Shown: positions 40,515-48,007 of the stretch, piece by piece
Layout of the letters: each line of letters starts with the position of its first letter
Numbering within the stretch: the stretch's first letter is position 1
Virus record (IMG/VR): IMGVR_UViG_3300032053_000118
Span: 1-50,797 of that record
From: a virus
Direction: 5' to 3' (one strand)
Length of the DNA stretch: 50,797 bases
The notes under the pieces: generated by a model
What the model was told of the DNA's origin: nothing
The model's input: only the letters and a program-made list of their open reading frames with translations
The model's database searches: none
Program-made: the position numbers and the translations under genes

Positions 40515-41138
40515 CTATATATTATTAAAAGGATGATTTTTATGATAATAAAAATGAAAAGCTACAGGTTTATATAGGTTATGAAGTAAGTAATTGAAGT
40601 TGAATCCTAATAAATGACATCCTAATAGATATACCCATTGTAATTGGAATCCACTAGTATCATTTTGTTGGATCAATTCAAAAGGATCTTTAAAGAATTT
40701 TTGTACTAACCAAAGTAGTGGGTACATTGGATATTTCAAGAATGGGAACGCAGCTACCATCATCAAAGGCCAGATAGGGAAGTTACGTAACAAGAAGTCT
40801 CGTCCTTCTACTTTTTTATCTGTGTCGTAAATAAATGCGTGTGTAATTCCATACCAAAGAATGTCTCTAGGAATGCCAGTTTCTTTTAGGTAGATACAAG
40901 CTGTTGCAACCGCCAAGTAATCGTCCCAAGCTGATTGATCGTAGTCATTACCTTTCCATCTAGCAAAAAGACCGGGTTTCAAATAGCATTCTTTCACCAG
41001 TTCCTTATAGTTTGGAAAGTCGTATCCTAATACTACAGCAACACTGGTAAACATTACACCATTGTCACAAGGTCGTCCATCATTTGGTTGTGGGAGTACT
41101 AGTCCATTATAGTCGAGCCATTCTTTTGGGAAGTTCAT
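40515..41138 (-). CDS. Hypothetical hydrophobic-aromatic protein
   Basis: 207 residues. N terminus MNFPKEWLDYNGLVLPQP then DGRPCDNGVMFTS; two hydrophobic stretches (FPIWPLMMVAAFPFLKYPMYP and FQLQWVYLLGCHLLGFNF) separated by charged sequence. It resembles unnamed phage proteins with aromatic-rich alpha domains. Membrane-associated or cargo-binding enzyme is possible; I cannot name a function. It follows a terminator at 41151-41174. Confidence 0.55.
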   Translation of the reverse strand: MNFPKEWLDYNGLVLPQPNDGRPCDNGVMFTSVAVVLGYDFPNYKELVKECYLKPGLFARWKGNDYDQSAWDDYLAVATACIYLKETGIPRDILWYGITHAFIYDTDKKVEGRDFLLRNFPIWPLMMVAAFPFLKYPMYPLLWLVQKFFKDPFELIQQNDTSGFQLQWVYLLGCHLLGFNFNYLLHNLYKPVAFHFYYHKNHPFNNI

Positions 41139-41150
41139 ATTTATCCTAAC

Positions 41151-41174
41151 AAAAAAGGGCAGAGATTTCTCCCT
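41151..41174 (-). terminator. Rho-independent terminator after serine protease gene
   Basis: Minus strand AGGGAGA-AATC-TCT(G)CCCT stem with one bulged G, followed by six T (41151-41156). Lies 27 nt past the protease stop. Confidence 0.7.
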
Positions 41175-41200
41175 ACCCCTTCTCTACCTACTGGGTTACA

Positions 41201-42094
41201 TTATTCTTCGTAATGAACTAGATCTGTAGTTACGTATTTACAATACTTAGAAACTAGTTCGTATTCTTCTGTATTTGTTTGTATTTTACAAGTTTCTCTT
41301 AGCTTCTTTTCCGCATTAAGTTGTAGCTTACTTAATAGATCGTCTACAGGCTGTTGGGCAGTCAAAGATGGAAGTTCGTTCTTCAAAAAGTTATTGATGT
41401 ACTCAACCGGAACCATGTGAGAGTATCCAATTTGTCCAGATCCAGCAAATACAAGAGCTGAGATCTTTCCTTCAGCATTAAATGCGGCACTTCCAGAACT
41501 TCCCGGCATGATCAATGACGAAGATACTACAGTGTTATACGTCTTGATGACTGGAATTCCACCTAAGAAAGCGCACAGCATTCCTAATCCATCTTCAAAA
41601 TCTTGATCTGTACATTTTTTCATGCCTGTCATTACATCAATAACAGCATGTCCAGAAAAAATTCCTCTAGTAATAAGAGTTGGAAGTAAAGATGGATGAC
41701 CAGATACAATAGATGGTTCGTACAAGTGAGGAGCGTCAGTAGCTACTTCAGTCTTGATCTCTAAATTAGCATTCACTGTAATTAGACATAGATCATGAAC
41801 TTCAGATACTTTGTATGATGTAACTGTTGCTCGATGCTTGTCCGTAGTTACTAGTCCGCCATTTTTTACCACGCCACACACGTGTGCGTTAGTCAATACA
41901 GAGCTAACAAAAGGTCCGCTTGCTAGTACAACACCAGTTCCGCCACTATTACCTTTTAGATTGGTAATCATAGCAGTAGTTGAAGCTAGTTGAGCGTCTG
42001 TTGGTAATGTTGGATTTTTGGTTTTATAATGTGATACACCGATTCCTACAATTGATAGGATCAGTCCGATTGATAAAGCTTTATTTAATGTCAT
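41201..42094 (-). CDS. Trypsin-like serine protease with N-terminal membrane anchor
   Basis: 297 residues. Residues 6-21 are a hydrophobic anchor or uncleaved signal (LSIGLILSIVGIGVSHY). The catalytic triad is readable: H71 in LTNAHVCG, D101 in EVHDLCLI, S200 in MPGSSGSAAF, as in DegP/S1-type proteases. There is no PDZ domain; a C-terminal helix region (QPVDDLLSKLQLNAEKKLRE) follows. Cys are frequent (HVC, HDLC, KKC, GMLC, ETC, KYC), consistent with periplasmic disulphides. It is the only gene between its own promoter and terminator. Likely acts in the host periplasm on envelope proteins or on virion precursors. Confidence 0.85.
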   Translation of the reverse strand: MTLNKALSIGLILSIVGIGVSHYKTKNPTLPTDAQLASTTAMITNLKGNSGGTGVVLASGPFVSSVLTNAHVCGVVKNGGLVTTDKHRATVTSYKVSEVHDLCLITVNANLEIKTEVATDAPHLYEPSIVSGHPSLLPTLITRGIFSGHAVIDVMTGMKKCTDQDFEDGLGMLCAFLGGIPVIKTYNTVVSSSLIMPGSSGSAAFNAEGKISALVFAGSGQIGYSHMVPVEYINNFLKNELPSLTAQQPVDDLLSKLQLNAEKKLRETCKIQTNTEEYELVSKYCKYVTTDLVHYEE

Positions 42095-42113
42095 TTAAGA
42101 TTCCTTCTATATT

Positions 42114-42142
42114 AGTTTATAGGTCGTTTATAAGCTTGTCAA
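42114..42142 (-). promoter_or_regulatory. Sigma70-type promoter for serine protease
   Basis: TTGACA (42137-42142), 17-nt spacer, TAAACT (42114-42119), 19-nt leader with AAGGA before ATG 42094. One of the best matches in the window. Confidence 0.8.
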
Positions 42143-42591
42143 GGTTTATTTTCAAAAAGTTCTTTAATATAATATTCTTTATTATTTGTGTACAAAACTT
42201 GTGAGAATAAGATAGATGACATAAGACTGACTGGTTCTAGTTTTTCATTAACATCGTCTAAATGTTTCCTATGTAATAGACAATGACCACCTTCATGTAG
42301 GAATACCATTTCCTTTTCTATGTCGTTTAAGGTATTCCAAAGTCGTAGACTAATAACAATGGTTGGAGTCATTCCATAATAGGTTCTACATTGAGCAATG
42401 ATAGTACCACCAAGATCTCTAGTTGAGAATACACGTAAAGAATTGACTTTGATATGGTTATTTATGGTGTAGGACTTCTCTTCAAACATTGTTACGTACT
42501 TTTCGTAACCTGATTCGATACTTAGATAAGGTGTGATAGGAGAATCTGTACAACTACATAATAGTATACAAAAAGCTATTATATACCTCAT
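42139..42591 (-). CDS. Lipoprotein zinc metalloprotease candidate
   Basis: 150 residues from ATG 42591, chosen because GGAGAG stands 8 nt upstream and the protein then begins with a signal peptide II, MRYIIAFCILLCSC (lipid Cys 14). Zinc helix FLHEGGHCLLHRKH has H99-E100-x-x-H103, with H107 or H110 as possible third ligand. It should be anchored in the cell envelope facing the periplasm. It precedes the serine protease gene, forming a small envelope-protease cluster. Confidence 0.72.
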   Translation of the reverse strand: MRYIIAFCILLCSCTDSPITPYLSIESGYEKYVTMFEEKSYTINNHIKVNSLRVFSTRDLGGTIIAQCRTYYGMTPTIVISLRLWNTLNDIEKEMVFLHEGGHCLLHRKHLDDVNEKLEPVSLMSSILFSQVLYTNNKEYYIKELFENKP

Positions 42592-42637
42592 CCAAAAGTC
42601 TCTCCGAGCCAATATAGTATTACAATAATTACTTCGT

Positions 42638-42934
42638 TCATTCTTTTCCAATCTGTGACAAATTGCCACGGCTTGCGAGGTAACAATCAATGCCATCAAC
42701 AACAGTGCAACAATTTTCTAACCATATTGTATCTGGAGCTTCATTGATGATTGCAAACTTAATTTGAATAAGTAAATCCTCAGCCCCTTTCACCCTCGCT
42801 TCAAGCGCGGTGATTTCGGATTGTCTGGAGTCATATCCAGCCTTAAACGCTCTATCAATGTCAGGCGCAAAACAATCAGTACATACATCATGGTGAACGT
42901 GGCTGTATTTTCTTGCCAACTCTTCTCTATTCAT
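42638..42934 (-). CDS. Small phage protein, hypothetical
   Basis: 98 residues: FKAGYDSRQSEITALEARVKG is a motif seen in many small phage proteins (AF/AGYxSR followed by a helix), flanked by Cys (DVCTDCF; ENCCTVVDGIDC). Unknown role. Confidence 0.55.
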   Translation of the reverse strand: MNREELARKYSHVHHDVCTDCFAPDIDRAFKAGYDSRQSEITALEARVKGAEDLLIQIKFAIINEAPDTIWLENCCTVVDGIDCYLASRGNLSQIGKE

Positions 42935-43254
42935 TTTTTACCCTTTATTTGTTCGAGTGCTAACTCTGCTTCATTATCAGAACAACAGCATCCTCTTGAC
43001 TGACCACAAACACGATCATGCCAATCGTGTCTTATATTTTTCCCTACTGACTCCAAAGCCTTAACAGCAATCTCCAACTTATCTTTCAGCCGATCGTTTT
43101 CGGATTGGAGTGTTTTAATTTCATCTTTAAGATATGAAATATATTTCAATGTGCTCTCAGCTCTATGTTCATCAAAGTTTTTTCCCCATTGAAGCCAATC
43201 AATACATAACATTTCCATTATTTCTAGTTCTGTTTTTGTATATTCACTTAGCAT
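42931..43254 (-). CDS. Coiled-coil protein with Cys cluster
   Basis: 107 residues. A long coiled coil (LKDEIKTLQSENDRLKDKLE) leads to RVCGQSRGCCCSDNEAELAL, with four Cys that may bind metal. ATGA overlap with the next gene. No family recognised. Confidence 0.55.
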   Translation of the reverse strand: MLSEYTKTELEIMEMLCIDWLQWGKNFDEHRAESTLKYISYLKDEIKTLQSENDRLKDKLEIAVKALESVGKNIRHDWHDRVCGQSRGCCCSDNEAELALEQIKGKK

Positions 43255-43515
43255 TTAAAGCCCCAACTCTTTCAATACCGCACCTATATTGTTGTTACTA
43301 AAATAGTATCTCTCTAGTAATGCTATAACATCATCCCTACTCACGATCACTTCGCCTTCTTTAATTTCAACAACCTTTATCCATGCTCCACCCATTTTAG
43401 CTAAACAAAAAATATCGTTAAAAACATAACCCTCAAGCCTCTCAGGTTTCTTTTCTTCCTCGACTAAGCGGTAAACTTTTCCGTTGATTGTGTATTCTTT
43501 TTCTACATTACTCAT
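43255..43515 (-). CDS. Hypothetical protein
   Basis: 86 residues; beta N terminus (EYTINGKVYRLVEEEKKP) and a helix SRDDVIALLERYYFSNNN. Immediately abuts the next gene. Function unknown. Confidence 0.5.
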   Translation of the reverse strand: MSNVEKEYTINGKVYRLVEEEKKPERLEGYVFNDIFCLAKMGGAWIKVVEIKEGEVIVSRDDVIALLERYYFSNNNIGAVLKELGL

Positions 43516-44128
43516 AAATACCTCGCTCGTTTTTAGAAGCTGGACATTTTGTACAGATGTCCATACGTTTACTTAGACCGATGTAGTCTCGCCATTCATG
43601 TTGACATCCAACTTCTTTTGTTTCTTTCTTAAAATATTCGTGATCAATTCCAATTAAAGTTCCAGAATATCCGCCGGAGTTACTATAATATTGTTGTGCT
43701 GTTTGTATCGCTTGTTGAGCCGCTCCGATTATTCCGCCAGCTCCATTGTACGTGTGTAGAGGAGTTTGGCTTTGTGTAGATGGAGCCATAATTTTTTCCA
43801 GTTCAATTTTTTGAACAACAGAAACAGAAAGACGCGCATCAAAAGATACAACGCAATCACTCATTCCACATGAAACTATATTACCAACAAGACTGTTAAA
43901 TCTTATGTCGTTTCCGGTATAAAAAACTCGATCATTAAGTTGAAATTGTCTACTAATAAGTTTTACATTAGTAGAAACATCTATCATGCCAAGAGATTGT
44001 GGAAAATTATTAAACTCAAGTTCATATGATGATCTTAATTCACCAACAACCTTTCCTTTATCACCTTTTGGGAATCCAAAATAATTATCGCTAATAATCT
44101 CTACAATATCGCCAATAAAAAGTTTCAT
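43508..44128 (-). CDS. Hypothetical protein with SH3-like and zinc-finger parts
   Basis: 206 residues. Two SH3/KOW-like barrels (KLFIGDIVEIISDNYFGFP; FQLNDRVFYTGNDIRFNSL), a Ser/Gln/Tyr low-complexity linker, and a C-terminal zinc site C-Q-H-E-W-R ... C-T-K-C. The layout suggests a scaffold or nucleic-acid-binding protein. First gene after the promoter at 44146-44174. Confidence 0.55.
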   Translation of the reverse strand: MKLFIGDIVEIISDNYFGFPKGDKGKVVGELRSSYELEFNNFPQSLGMIDVSTNVKLISRQFQLNDRVFYTGNDIRFNSLVGNIVSCGMSDCVVSFDARLSVSVVQKIELEKIMAPSTQSQTPLHTYNGAGGIIGAAQQAIQTAQQYYSNSGGYSGTLIGIDHEYFKKETKEVGCQHEWRDYIGLSKRMDICTKCPASKNERGIYE

Positions 44129-44145
44129 GTCATCACCTCGTTAAT

Positions 44146-44174
44146 AGGATAATACAAAAGAAATAGAATGTCAA
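44146..44174 (-). promoter_or_regulatory. Sigma70-type promoter
   Basis: TTGACA (44169-44174), 17-nt spacer, TATCCT (44146-44151), 17-nt leader with GAGG before ATG 44128. Confidence 0.7.
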
Positions 44175-44182
44175 AGACTTTT

Positions 44183-44557
44183 TTAAAGTCCAAGTCTTTC
44201 ATTGATGCGTTCTCTATTAAGTCTCATTGCTTCTTCTGTTGGAACATAGTCATTGTAGAATGCCTTGTTTTCTGGAATAAAGATACTACTATCTTTGTAT
44301 GTAGGTTTGTATCCTCTAGATAGCATTTCGTTGACTAGATCTTCAAAACGACGTTGTAAGAATAGCATCTTGTCGTAGAAGAACTTTACATGCCCAGTTC
44401 CTAATACATAGGTACTAGGAATTTCTGACATACTAAAAAGCTTTGTACGGGATAGGGATTGTCGCAAGTTATTTGGAAGTCTTGTGATCTCTCTATACTC
44501 AGCTACTAAATGTTTGGTCGTAAGTTCTGCGGTAGGGACTACGTTAATTCTTGTGAT
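44183..44557 (-). CDS. denV: Pyrimidine-dimer DNA glycosylase (T4 endonuclease V type), apparent AUC start
   Basis: 124 residues if initiated at ATC 44557. With that start the N terminus is M-T-R-I-N, as in T4 DenV, where Thr2 is the catalytic nucleophile. E11, H16, AEYRE with E23, and R26 all fall at T4 positions, then PSTYVLGTGHVKFFYDKMLF and the C-terminal DYVPTEEAMRLNRERI match the family. AAGGAG is 7 nt before ATC. The first in-frame ATG is after residue 40 and would remove the active site. T4 DenV has 138 residues, so the last turn is shorter. It repairs UV damage in phage DNA. Its start overlaps the end of the HNH gene by 14 nt. Confidence 0.85.
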   Translation of the reverse strand: MTRINVVPTAELTTKHLVAEYREITRLPNNLRQSLSRTKLFSMSEIPSTYVLGTGHVKFFYDKMLFLQRRFEDLVNEMLSRGYKPTYKDSSIFIPENKAFYNDYVPTEEAMRLNRERINERLGL

Positions 44558-45093
44558 ACCAAGGCTCCTTGTTATAAAGTTCTACATATTTATCATAATA
44601 TGCATTATGTGCTTCGTCAACTGTATTATATACACCCAATGGAATAATTTTCCCTTGATAACGAAGTTGTGAATAATATTTTCCCGTGATTTTATCTAAA
44701 TATGCGCCTCTTTTTTTATTTATAAGAACCCGGTATTTATGTAATTCATTAAAAGAATCAGTACAATATTCTAAATTTTCTAATTTATTATTTGATTTGT
44801 CGCCATCTTTATGATTAACAGACAAATCACTTATTCCAATAAAAGCTTCCATTACAATTCTATGTAATAAAAGTTGGTGGTGACGCTTTTTTTTCATTTT
44901 TATATAAACTTAATTGTCTATAATTATTTGCAATAACTCTAGGTTTTATATACTTACCTTTATAAAATCTTTGTCCTGTTTTTGTTTTAACAATTCTATC
45001 TAAACTTTTTACATTACCAAAATTAGAAACAATATATAAACCTTCAAAACCAACAACAGATTTCCATATTTCTTTTTTATTTTGTTTTTCCAT
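44544..45093 (-). pseudogene. HNH homing endonuclease (NUMOD4-HNH), frameshifted at A8
   Basis: Two overlapping frames make one homing endonuclease. 44860-45093 encodes the NUMOD4 part, EIWKSVVGFEGLYIVSNFG and VKSLDRIV; 44544-44897 encodes the HNH part, HRIVMEAFIG, LSVNHKDGDKSNNKLENLEY, and a C-terminal AP2/NUMOD1-like domain GKYYSQLRYQGKIIPLGVY. The frames join at a run of eight A (44884-44891); seven A would restore a continuous protein (YKNEKKRHHQ). Either a broken gene, transcriptional slippage, or a homopolymer error. It sits between nrdJ and denV. Confidence 0.8.
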
Positions 45094-45096
45094 AAT

Positions 45097-46956
45097 TTAA
45101 ATACTTGTTAATTCGCACACGCCTCCGCTGCAAGCTACAGTTTCGGTCTTATTAGTATTGTCCTCTGTTTCAACTATCTTTGTCAAGTCAATTTCTTTAA
45201 CAAGTACCATATACTTTTCATATGTTTCTTTTGTACACTCTTCGAATGGAGCTTGTTGGTAACTTCCACCATCATAAGGAAGAAGTGAGATACCAGAATA
45301 CAGGTGACGGTTTTCCCACATGCTTTCTCTTACTTGCTCCCATTCATTATCCTTAACTGAAATAGTTGCAGATACATTGTTCTTATTGTCGCCACTTCTA
45401 TGACCAACGGATACCCAATTGGTATTGTAATCATATACACGATTCAATAGATCAAGTGCTGTTTCCTTTTCTCTGGTAATAGCATTGTCTGGAGACTTTT
45501 GTGGGATAGTTACTACAGATCCACTTGCTGAAAACAAATCATTCTCAACTAGATCTGGAATAACATTGCGAAGATAACTATCTAGACTATCGTTCTTGTT
45601 GATACGGAAACGACGTAGGTAGTACTCGCTGTGTCTTGCGTGAATTCCTGATGCAGAGCCAAGTACACACGAAGAAGTGCCTTCTGGTTTCAATGTAGTA
45701 ACACGAGCTGCTGGATTAATACCAATCTTTTTAGCGTAACGCTCATTCATTTCTAGTGCAAGGTTGGCACCTTCTTGGAGCCACTCGTTTGTAATGAGTC
45801 CGTGAGCATCTGCAATACCTGTAAACGACGTACCAATAAGAGCATCAAGTTCTGTTGTCTCTTTCCAAATAGGACGAAGATAAGGAAAGTCTGTATATGC
45901 TGCTTGTAAAGTTCCTAGTAATGTTGCAGAATGAACTCGCTTCAAGAACTCTGCTTTGGTCTTGATACCTGTTTGATTAATAGTAGTGAGGTTACAAAAT
46001 TGATTAGGTCTTAGGCTAATTTCGTGACAAGGATTAAACCCCCAATCTGTATTATTAGTCCAACTAATTCCCGGCTCTCCCGCTCCACTCTCTTGTAGAA
46101 TCTTAAAAATATAGTCAAACTCTTCCTTTGTAACTTCTGATCTAGGAAGAATTGCTGAGTTATTTGCTCTAGCTCGTTGTGGATTCTTTGTCCACCAATC
46201 CCCAGACTTTGATTTTAACATCTCTGTATCGTCTCTATCAAACAGAGAAATAGTTGCTGCGCGACGAATACCACCAGACAACACACAATCAGAGATAATA
46301 CAAATAATGTCGTGAACTTCAATCGGTGACAAGCGTCTACCAATAGCAAGCTTAAGTCTACGTTCAACTTCAGCAAGCATTACTCGTAGTGGTTCCGGGC
46401 CGGGAGCCTTTGCACCTGTGGTAACAAGGTAAGATCCTTTTGCTCTGATATTAGAAAGATCAAATACAGGACGAATCCTTCCAAGGAAGTAAGCGTCAAT
46501 CAATTGATCTAAAGCTTGCGCCCAACCAATGATACTATCGTGGGCAACGTAAGTGCCTTCTTCTCTTGGGGATTGTACTTTACCTAATTGATTAACATGA
46601 GATTTTTGTACAGAAAATCCAACGCCTACTCCAGATAGAAGAAGAAACAAGGTTTCTCCAAAACAACGAATATCATTGATAGGAAGATACGAACAATTGT
46701 ATTGTCTAATATTGTTTTTTAGTACGGCGTCTCCGGCAAACTGTAGGCCGCGCATCGATGGCATGACTTTAAGTGCATGAACATTGTCAAAAGCTTTGAT
46801 GATGTCTTGAGATAGTTTTGGAAACTTTTCAAGATGCATAACCATATCACGGTTAATAGTTTCTTCTAAAGTTTCACGACGAGCCAATGGTTGTAAGTAC
46901 TTAGCATATGTACGAAAAGATACTAGATCTGATAGAAGTTTGTTACTTTGATCCAT
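45097..46956 (-). CDS. nrdJ: Ribonucleotide reductase class II, adenosylcobalamin-dependent, monomeric type
   Basis: 619 residues from ATG 46956, where AAGGAGA lies 6-7 nt upstream; the frame is open further, but that region is the structured leader. Active-site residues match the Lactobacillus leichmannii enzyme in spacing: N308-x-C310-x-E312 and C321 (N406, C408, E410, C419 there), C88 in RQYNCSY as partner, and a C-terminal shuttle pair CSGGVC with the same five-residue spacing. Reduces ribonucleotides (triphosphates in the monomeric class) for phage DNA synthesis and needs host cobalamin. About 120 residues shorter than the bacterial enzyme. Thioredoxin at 123-482 may donate electrons. 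Confidence 0.93.
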   Translation of the reverse strand: MDQSNKLLSDLVSFRTYAKYLQPLARRETLEETINRDMVMHLEKFPKLSQDIIKAFDNVHALKVMPSMRGLQFAGDAVLKNNIRQYNCSYLPINDIRCFGETLFLLLSGVGVGFSVQKSHVNQLGKVQSPREEGTYVAHDSIIGWAQALDQLIDAYFLGRIRPVFDLSNIRAKGSYLVTTGAKAPGPEPLRVMLAEVERRLKLAIGRRLSPIEVHDIICIISDCVLSGGIRRAATISLFDRDDTEMLKSKSGDWWTKNPQRARANNSAILPRSEVTKEEFDYIFKILQESGAGEPGISWTNNTDWGFNPCHEISLRPNQFCNLTTINQTGIKTKAEFLKRVHSATLLGTLQAAYTDFPYLRPIWKETTELDALIGTSFTGIADAHGLITNEWLQEGANLALEMNERYAKKIGINPAARVTTLKPEGTSSCVLGSASGIHARHSEYYLRRFRINKNDSLDSYLRNVIPDLVENDLFSASGSVVTIPQKSPDNAITREKETALDLLNRVYDYNTNWVSVGHRSGDNKNNVSATISVKDNEWEQVRESMWENRHLYSGISLLPYDGGSYQQAPFEECTKETYEKYMVLVKEIDLTKIVETEDNTNKTETVACSGGVCELTSI

Positions 46957-47075
46957 GTTGTTTCTCCTTGTTGTAAAAGTGATGACTTTTCTAGGTACTC
47001 GGCCCGTCATCATACCGGAATAGTTGCTTAACCAATCTCACCACTGCAACAGGTGACTTCGAGGATTTTCATCCC
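46957..47075 (-). promoter_or_regulatory. Structured 5' leader of nrdJ, riboswitch candidate
   Basis: About 119 nt from predicted start to ATG. Elements in order: GGAT-GAAA-ATCC (47063-47074); hairpin TCACC/GGTGA (47052-47056 with 47038-47042) whose loop GTTGC (47046-47050) can pair with GCAAC (47023-47027), a pseudoknot; GGTAT/GTACC (47012-47016 with 46994-46998). TGATGAC (47006-47012) is a perfect complement of GTCATCA (46980-46986), which can instead form the hairpin AAAAGT-CATC-ACTTTT (46975-46990) just before AAGGAGA. Exclusive pairings suggest ligand-controlled translation. Confidence 0.6.
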
Positions 47076-47081
47076 ATATAT

Positions 47082-47110
47082 AGTCTATCAAATCATCTAA
47101 ATCTAGTCAA
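47082..47110 (-). promoter_or_regulatory. Sigma70-type promoter of nrdJ
   Basis: TTGACT (47105-47110), 17-nt spacer, TAGACT (47082-47087). Predicted start at 47075-47077, at the beginning of the first leader hairpin. The -35 overlaps the stop of the upstream gene. Same -10 as the non-coding RNA promoter at 27220. Confidence 0.7.
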
Positions 47111-47318
47111 TACTATTTTTCAAAGTCTCAATCACAATATTTCTCATCGCATCAGTTAATTCATTATCCAAGTCTACAACTACATTTCCGTTTAGTACTT
47201 GTTTGTCGCGAATGTTTTCTAGTGCTTGTTTAAATTGTTGAAGACGTTTACATACAGCTTCATAGTGCTGTTGTTTTGCTGATAATGCACTTTTGTAATA
47301 TTCTAGTTCTGTATTCAT
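47103..47318 (-). CDS. Hypothetical coiled-coil protein
   Basis: 71 residues from ATG 47318 (AAGGAAATT upstream; avoids a 26-nt overlap). Coiled coil (LSAKQQHYEAVCKRLQQFKQ) and a helical end with LDNELTDAMRNIVIETL. Unknown role. Confidence 0.55.
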   Translation of the reverse strand: MNTELEYYKSALSAKQQHYEAVCKRLQQFKQALENIRDKQVLNGNVVVDLDNELTDAMRNIVIETLKNSID

Positions 47319-47337
47319 AATTTCCTTAAAGTCGTAA

Positions 47338-47601
47338 CTAGTCGTCAACACCAATTTCAACAATCATTGAATTTTCTATTACCTCAACTTGCTTCTTTTG
47401 TGCATCACTAGGATTCATCAGTGAGAAGTTCTCAACCTCTCTAATAGCATCTTTTAGCTCGTCGATGTTCAGTACTAGCTTACTAAGTCTAGGTTCTAAT
47501 GCAATCTCTGTACGATCGTTAGTAGACTTGAGTTCTAGTACAGTTTCTTCTGACTTGTTTTCTACTATAGTAATTGATACAATAACATTCTTCTTAATCA
47601 T
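47338..47601 (-). CDS. Hypothetical protein
   Basis: 87 residues, beta-rich N terminus (KNVIVSITIVENKSEETVLE) then helices with LVLNIDELKDAIREVENFSL. Overlaps the upstream gene by 4 nt. No family recognised. Confidence 0.5.
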   Translation of the reverse strand: MIKKNVIVSITIVENKSEETVLELKSTNDRTEIALEPRLSKLVLNIDELKDAIREVENFSLMNPSDAQKKQVEVIENSMIVEIGVDD

Positions 47602-47855
47602 TTTTTACTCCGATTATCTACAATGAATTGAACATCTTCACTTAATCTTACTACAAATATTCTTAATTGTTTATTTTTAAAATGTTTTTTTAATTGATTT
47701 TTTCTTTGTTTAGAATATAAATAGATTCGTTCTAAATCTTCCATAGTAACTTCTACAATAGCTCCATCGGATCTACCGTGTAATAGTTTTTTATCTTTAG
47801 ATAAAACATAAACACCTTCCACATTATAAGGACGGATCTTTTTTGTCTTCTTCAT
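47598..47855 (-). CDS. Hypothetical basic protein
   Basis: 85 residues, Lys/Arg-rich with YNVEGVYVLSKDKKLLHG and a helix LERIYLYSKQRKNQLKKHF: looks like a small nucleic-acid-binding protein. ATGA overlap with the preceding small gene. Confidence 0.5.
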   Translation of the reverse strand: MKKTKKIRPYNVEGVYVLSKDKKLLHGRSDGAIVEVTMEDLERIYLYSKQRKNQLKKHFKNKQLRIFVVRLSEDVQFIVDNRSKK

Positions 47856-48007
47856 TTTATATCCTTTGTTGCATGATATAAAGCATTGTATATGATCTCA
47901 ATGATTCTACTATCGTAAGTATCAGATGCGTATTGTTCTAGCTTATGTTTAAGTTCTTCCATTCCGTAACTTCTACCGTTCTCAAAGTCTTCGTCTTGTG
48001 GTCTCAT
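47852..48007 (-). CDS. Small hypothetical protein (51 residues)
   Basis: Opens at ATG 48007, overlapping the repeat-protein stop by one base (TAATG), and ends with an ATGA junction into the next gene. Reads MRPQDEDFENGRSYGMEELK then a helix with EIIYNALYHATKDIK. Both junctions and the GGGGA ribosome site make it a convincing gene. Confidence 0.65.
   Translation of the reverse strand: MRPQDEDFENGRSYGMEELKHKLEQYASDTYDSRIIEIIYNALYHATKDIK

Noticed and set aside
46957-47013. Nineteen-residue N-terminal extension of NrdJ
   Set aside because: It lies in the structured leader, and the ATG at 46956 has a far better ribosome site.
46957-47075. Classical cobalamin riboswitch
   Set aside because: The leader is too short and I cannot find the long conserved B12 box; only the logic of a switch is supported.
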